In this document: piece by piece, positions 60,385-64,000 of the stretch
Numbering within the stretch: position 1 is the first letter of the stretch
Layout: each line of letters begins with the position of its first letter
NCBI RefSeq assembly: GCF_900108945.1
Contig: NZ_FNYE01000018.1
Span: forward strand, 62,001-126,000
DNA: 64,000 nt
DNA from: Paraburkholderia diazotrophica
GTDB lineage: Bacteria > Pseudomonadota > Gammaproteobacteria > Burkholderiales > Burkholderiaceae
Reading direction: 5' to 3'
Translations under genes and position numbers: made by a program
The notes under the pieces: model-generated
Databases searched by the model: none
What the model was told of the DNA's origin: nothing
The model's input: only the letters and a program-made list of their open reading frames with translations

Positions 60385-61716
60385 TTAAAGCTCGGCTCCC
60401 GCCGAAAATTCCTTCATCCAGATCGCCGCAGTGACAGCGACGTCGGCAATGGGACGAACCGGCAGCGAGCGCGGATGCGGCTGATTCAATAGCTGACGAA
60501 CGAGGTCACTGTCATGACCGAGCGCGTACTCGGCAATGAGTTTCCCCGACGCGGACCCTCTGCTCAGACCCAGACCATTGCATCCGACGGATTCGAAAAC
60601 ACCATCGCTGCGGCGCCCGAAAAGCACCCCGTTGTTCACCGACAGACACAGAGGGCCGCCCCAGGTGTACTCGAGCTCGACGTCTTTCAGCATCGGGAAG
60701 CGCCGGTCGAACGATCGTTGATGCAGGCTCTTCGCCTTCGCCAAATCGGCTTGCGACACTTCGAGACCAGGGCGAAACGCGAAGTGATTGCGAACGCAGA
60801 TGCGGTCAGTACTCAGACGCCGAATCGTCGAACCCATCGGGTCGGCGGGAATCAATGCCCACGACCGCGTGCCGCCCAGCCTGCGCGCTTCGTCCGGCGT
60901 CATCACACGGGTCATCGATGCAAACGTGTACACGGGCAACAAGCCGTTCGGATGTCCGCCGAACGTCGCCGCATAGGCATTCGTGCAGCGAATCACGCGC
61001 TTCGCGACGATCTTTCCGGCGGCAAAGGTCAAAACCTTGTTTTCCCCTTGGTCTTCTATTGCCTTCACCGCGCTCATCTCGAAGATCTTCACGTTTTCCG
61101 GCAGCGTCGCCGCAAGACCACGCATGAGGGCTGCCGGCTGGACCGTGCTGCATCCTGGCGTGAAGAGCGCGCCCTCATAGAACTTCGTCCCCGTGACTTT
61201 CGCGATCGCGGCTTCGTCGAGCCATTCAAAATCTTCGTCGATACGAGCGAGTCCTTCGGCGAAATGGGTCAGTGCCGCGTGGCCTTTCTTGTTCACCGAA
61301 GCATGAAACTTGCCGTCATCCCGCCAGTCGCAGTCGATGCCGTATTGCTTCACCACTGAACGCACATAGTCGATACCGTGACGTTGCAGCCGGATATCGG
61401 CCTTGTCCGCTTCCACACTTCGCGAGTAGCTTTCACTGCTGATGTCGTGTGGCAAGTCGATAAAGAATCCGGAATTCCGCCCGGCTGTCGTGCGCCCTAT
61501 ACGGTCCGCCTCGACCAGTGCAATCGAGGCGTCAGGTGCAAGTTCAGCCAGGCGTCGGGCAGCGCATAGCCCCGTAATGCCACCGCCGACGACGACCCAG
61601 TCGAATCGTCGTTCAGACGACACAGTATCGGCGGGGCGGGGCGGAGGCAGACTTTCCCACCACCCGTTCACGCCATCCGGCGCGGGAAAGCGCACGAATT
61701 CCAGATGCGAGGTCAT
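60385..61716 (-). CDS. DAO-type FAD-dependent amine/amino-acid oxidoreductase
   Basis: A 443-residue flavoprotein of the DAO/PuuB (OrdL) group. The FAD-binding Rossmann motif is 'DWVVVGGGITGLCAARRLAE', followed by 'AGRNSGFFIDLPHD' (the usual SGRNGG region), with a C-terminal 'WGGPLCLSVNNGVLFGRRSD' and 'VGCNGLGLSRGSASGKLIAE'. Relatives oxidise N-methyl or N-alkyl amino acids, D-amino acids or gamma-glutamyl-putrescine. Here it could demethylate or dehydrogenate an intermediate formed by the Rieske oxygenase. It starts 5 bases after the DapA-like stop and ends 16 bases before the aldehyde dehydrogenase. Confidence 0.9.
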   Translation of the reverse strand: MTSHLEFVRFPAPDGVNGWWESLPPPRPADTVSSERRFDWVVVGGGITGLCAARRLAELAPDASIALVEADRIGRTTAGRNSGFFIDLPHDISSESYSRSVEADKADIRLQRHGIDYVRSVVKQYGIDCDWRDDGKFHASVNKKGHAALTHFAEGLARIDEDFEWLDEAAIAKVTGTKFYEGALFTPGCSTVQPAALMRGLAATLPENVKIFEMSAVKAIEDQGENKVLTFAAGKIVAKRVIRCTNAYAATFGGHPNGLLPVYTFASMTRVMTPDEARRLGGTRSWALIPADPMGSTIRRLSTDRICVRNHFAFRPGLEVSQADLAKAKSLHQRSFDRRFPMLKDVELEYTWGGPLCLSVNNGVLFGRRSDGVFESVGCNGLGLSRGSASGKLIAEYALGHDSDLVRQLLNQPHPRSLPVRPIADVAVTAAIWMKEFSAGAEL

Positions 61717-61721
61717 GAAAG

Positions 61722-62609
61722 TTACTGCGCGTTGCGCAACATAGGTTGAACCAGCTTCGCAAACACACTGCGCTCTTCTTCAGTGAGCGTGCCGAGCGGC
61801 GCCCGTGCGACGCCGACGGGTGTGCCCGCCAACTCACATCCGTATCGAACATATTGAATGAATTTGCCACTGCGCTCCAGCAGTTCGAGTACAGGCAGCA
61901 GTTGCGCCATCAGCTTGCGGCCGGTTTCGAAGTCGTTGCGCTTCACGCATGCATCGAAGAGCGCGGTGTGCGCTTCCGGCAAGAAGTTGGAAGCACCGCC
62001 GACCCAGCTCTTCGCGCCCCACACGAAGAACTCGAGCGCCTGGTCGTCCATTCCGCAGCTCAGCACCAGCTTGTCGCGGAAGTGCGTCGCAAGATGATGC
62101 AGATGCGAGATGTCGCCGGTACTCTCTTTCATTGCGACGAAATTCGGCCGCTCGAGCAGTTTTTCCAGCACCGTATCGCTGATTTCCGTGCCCGTGCGGG
62201 CCGGGAAGTTGTACAGCATGATCGGCATGTCGAGACTGTCGTCCACTTTCAGCATGTGGCTCAGCAATTCTTCCTGCGTCGGCTGCGCGTAGTACGGAGC
62301 GGCAAGCAGCAATGCAGGCAGCCCCGCACGCTTCGCTTCTTGCCCAAGGCGAATGACTTCGCCCGTCGTGGTCGCATTGATGCCCGCAGTGAGATACGTC
62401 TTGCCGCCTGCCGCTTGCGCAACGGTGTTGAACGTGCGGACACGTTCGTCGAAACTCAACGCATAGTATTCGCCCGTGGTGCCGCCGACGCCAAGGCCCG
62501 CGACTCGAGTCGCGAGATTGGCTGCGTGCTTGCCGAGCAGATCATGGTCGATCTCGCCATCTGCGTTGAATGGCGTAACCAGAGGCGTATGTACTCCCTC
62601 GAAGCTCAT
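61722..62609 (-). CDS. DapA-family aldolase/deaminase
   Basis: A 295-residue TIM-barrel enzyme of the dihydrodipicolinate synthase family. The Schiff-base Lys161 is in 'NFVAMKESTGDISH', the catalytic Tyr133 in 'MLYNFPARTGTE', and the 'GVGGTTGEYYALS' block holds the Thr pair. Its place in a catabolic operon argues against lysine biosynthesis. Family members include 1-pyrroline-4-hydroxy-2-carboxylate deaminase of hydroxyproline breakdown and several 2-oxo-acid aldolases, any of which could fit. GAGAGAACGACG precedes the ATG. The gene is 43 bases downstream of glyA. Confidence 0.88.
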   Translation of the reverse strand: MSFEGVHTPLVTPFNADGEIDHDLLGKHAANLATRVAGLGVGGTTGEYYALSFDERVRTFNTVAQAAGGKTYLTAGINATTTGEVIRLGQEAKRAGLPALLLAAPYYAQPTQEELLSHMLKVDDSLDMPIMLYNFPARTGTEISDTVLEKLLERPNFVAMKESTGDISHLHHLATHFRDKLVLSCGMDDQALEFFVWGAKSWVGGASNFLPEAHTALFDACVKRNDFETGRKLMAQLLPVLELLERSGKFIQYVRYGCELAGTPVGVARAPLGTLTEEERSVFAKLVQPMLRNAQ

Positions 62610-62652
62610 CGTCGTTCTCTCTTCAGTAAAGGTGGCTACACGCCCTCATCAA

Positions 62653-63948
62653 TCAGACAAGGGCATCCGCATGTGAATAAATCGGGAACTGGTTGCAGAG
62701 GTCACGCACACGGCTACGCACCGCGCGCTCGACCCGTTCGTCGCCGCCGGGCTCTCGTTCGAGTGCCGACAGCACTTCGAGAATCATGTGTCCAACCTGC
62801 TCGAACTGCTCGGTTCCGAAGCCGCGCGTAGTGCCCGCAGGTGTGCCGAGACGAATTCCCGAAGTAACGGTCGGGTTTTCCGTATCGAATGGAATACCGT
62901 TTTTATTGCAGGTAATACCCGCACGCTCCAGTGCCTTTTCGGCCTGCGTACCCGTTAGCCGCTTCGAACGCAAATCGACCAGCAGCAAGTGGTTATCCGT
63001 CCCGCCCGTCACCAGACTAAGGCCGCCCGATTTCAGAACGTTGCCGAGCGCCTGCGCGTTACGCAGCACGCGATCGATATACGCGGTGAACTCCGGACGA
63101 AGCGCTTCACCAAATGCGACCGCTTTGCCCGCGATGACGTGCATCAGCGGACCGCCCTGCAACCCAGGGAACACAGCCGAGTTGATCTTCTTCGCGATGT
63201 CGCCGTTATTGGTGAGGATGAATCCGCCTCGCGGTCCACGAAGCGTCTTATGAGTGGTGGACGTCACCACGTCGGCGAACGGGACAGGGTTCTCGTGTCT
63301 GCCCGCCGCGACAATGCCCGCGATGTGCGCCATGTCCACCATCAACATCGCACCTACGCTATCCGCAATCTCGCGGAAAGCCGCAAAATCCAGGGCACGC
63401 GGATAGGCTGAGTAACCCGCGATGATGAGCTTCGGACGATGCTCCTCCGCAAGCCGACGTACCTGCTCATAGTCGATGCGGTAAGTGTCGGGACTCACAC
63501 CGTATTGAACAGCATTGAACCACTTGCCGGAAAGCGCGGGACGGGCGCCATGCGTCAGGTGGCCGCCCGCATCGAGGGACATGCCCATCACCGTCTCGCC
63601 GGGCTTCACGAGCGCGAGCATCACAGCACCGTTCGCCTGCGCGCCCGAATGAGGCTGTACGTTGGCGTATTCCGCTTCGAACAGGGCTTTGACGCGGTCA
63701 ATGGCGAGCGCTTCGACTCTGTCCACGTGTTCACATCCGCCGTAGTAGCGCTTCGACGGGTATCCCTCGGCGTACTTGTTGGTCAGCACAGTACCCTGCG
63801 CTTCCATCACTGCCGCCGAGACGATGTTTTCGGACGCAATCAATTCGATTTGCGTTTGCTGGCGGCGCAACTCCAATGCAATCTCTGATGCGATAACGGG
63901 GTCACGGCTCTGGAGGGTTTCGGCAAAAAAGCGTGAGTTCTCGTTCAC
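62653..63948 (-). CDS. glyA: Serine hydroxymethyltransferase
   Basis: A complete 431-residue PLP enzyme that interconverts glycine plus 5,10-methylene-THF with serine plus THF. The hallmark N-terminal part is 'QTQIELIASENIVSAAVMEA' with 'LTNKYAEGYPSKRYYGGCEH'; the PLP Lys is in 'STTHKTLRGPRGGFI'; and 'IRLGTPAGTTRGFG' is the C-terminal signature. A GTG start is inferred, preceded by GGAGTGACCAC. Within a betaine-type operon it would remove glycine and use one-carbon units from N-demethylation, like the glyA linked to sarcosine oxidase genes in pseudomonads. It may not be the housekeeping copy. The 52 bases to the window end hold no further gene. Confidence 0.95.
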   Translation of the reverse strand: MNENSRFFAETLQSRDPVIASEIALELRRQQTQIELIASENIVSAAVMEAQGTVLTNKYAEGYPSKRYYGGCEHVDRVEALAIDRVKALFEAEYANVQPHSGAQANGAVMLALVKPGETVMGMSLDAGGHLTHGARPALSGKWFNAVQYGVSPDTYRIDYEQVRRLAEEHRPKLIIAGYSAYPRALDFAAFREIADSVGAMLMVDMAHIAGIVAAGRHENPVPFADVVTSTTHKTLRGPRGGFILTNNGDIAKKINSAVFPGLQGGPLMHVIAGKAVAFGEALRPEFTAYIDRVLRNAQALGNVLKSGGLSLVTGGTDNHLLLVDLRSKRLTGTQAEKALERAGITCNKNGIPFDTENPTVTSGIRLGTPAGTTRGFGTEQFEQVGHMILEVLSALEREPGGDERVERAVRSRVRDLCNQFPIYSHADALV

Positions 63949-64000
63949 GTGGTCACTCCGGATGAAATCGTTTGAAGCATGTCTTGCAAGACCATCTGTT

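Noticed and set aside
62653..63948. glyA as simply the housekeeping copy unrelated to its neighbours
   Set aside because: It is only 43 bases from the DapA-like gene on the same strand and is followed by a full set of amine-catabolic genes, so membership in the island is more likely, though not proven.
1..64000. Prophage, integrative element or tRNA attachment site
   Set aside because: No integrase, phage structural gene, relaxase or tRNA-like fold was recognised in either strand.

Overview
The window is a GC-rich, gene-dense piece of a betaproteobacterial genome. It most likely comes from Paraburkholderia or a close Burkholderia-group relative, and from a secondary, accessory-rich replicon. 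This is inferred from the protein families (a DUF3331 protein, a DUF4148-like tail, XapX proteins, an RR/FecR-LysM/CHASE2-kinase operon, many LysR regulators and MFS carriers). No rRNA, tRNA, integrase, transposase or CRISPR array was seen.

Layout. 1-3726: the end of a chaperone-usher pilus locus (usher cut by the window edge, two-domain tip adhesin, small secreted Gly/Pro/Ala-rich protein). 3853-8568 (-): a four-gene phosphonate biosynthesis operon in which each gene overlaps the next (nucleotidyltransferase, PEP mutase fused to a second nucleotidyltransferase domain, phosphonopyruvate decarboxylase, 2-aminoethylphosphonate transaminase). 8866-13898: envelope and hypothetical genes (DUF4148-like, DUF3331, BON, alginate-export porin, DUF1275, tandem VOC). 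13914-22123: a duplicated and partly inverted cassette of YcaC-like isochorismatase, XapX membrane protein and large YtcJ-like amidohydrolase, with a LysR gene between the copies. 22356-31219: a pirin remnant, a CPA1 antiporter, an operon of response regulator, FecR/LysM protein and CHASE2 histidine kinase, a lipoprotein, a tiny membrane protein and mscL.

31663-40323: two small helical proteins, a GH65 phosphorylase gene inactivated by an internal deletion, a membrane PQQ glucose-type dehydrogenase, a zinc alcohol dehydrogenase, a PfkB kinase and two small proteins. 40376-48272: an MFS/LysR divergent pair, an ACS-type MFS carrier, a scar joining a dctM remnant to an amidohydrolase remnant, a class II aldolase, a VOC protein and two orphan ABC substrate-binding proteins. 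48301-52701: a LysR gene divergent from an MFS-GAF-amidohydrolase group whose last gene has a 13-bp minisatellite in its leader.

52778-63948 (-): a catabolic island with ten genes on one strand. It holds a GbcA/CntA-type Rieske oxygenase with a glutamate in the iron-site position, three regulators (two LysR, one GlxA/AraC), a cupin, an unusual ProC-like reductase, an aldehyde dehydrogenase, a DAO-type FAD oxidoreductase, a DapA-family enzyme and serine hydroxymethyltransferase. The enzyme set fits demethylation and breakdown of an N-methylated amino acid or betaine, possibly a proline or hydroxyproline betaine. The substrate is an inference. This island and the inverted cassette are the best candidates for undescribed biology here.
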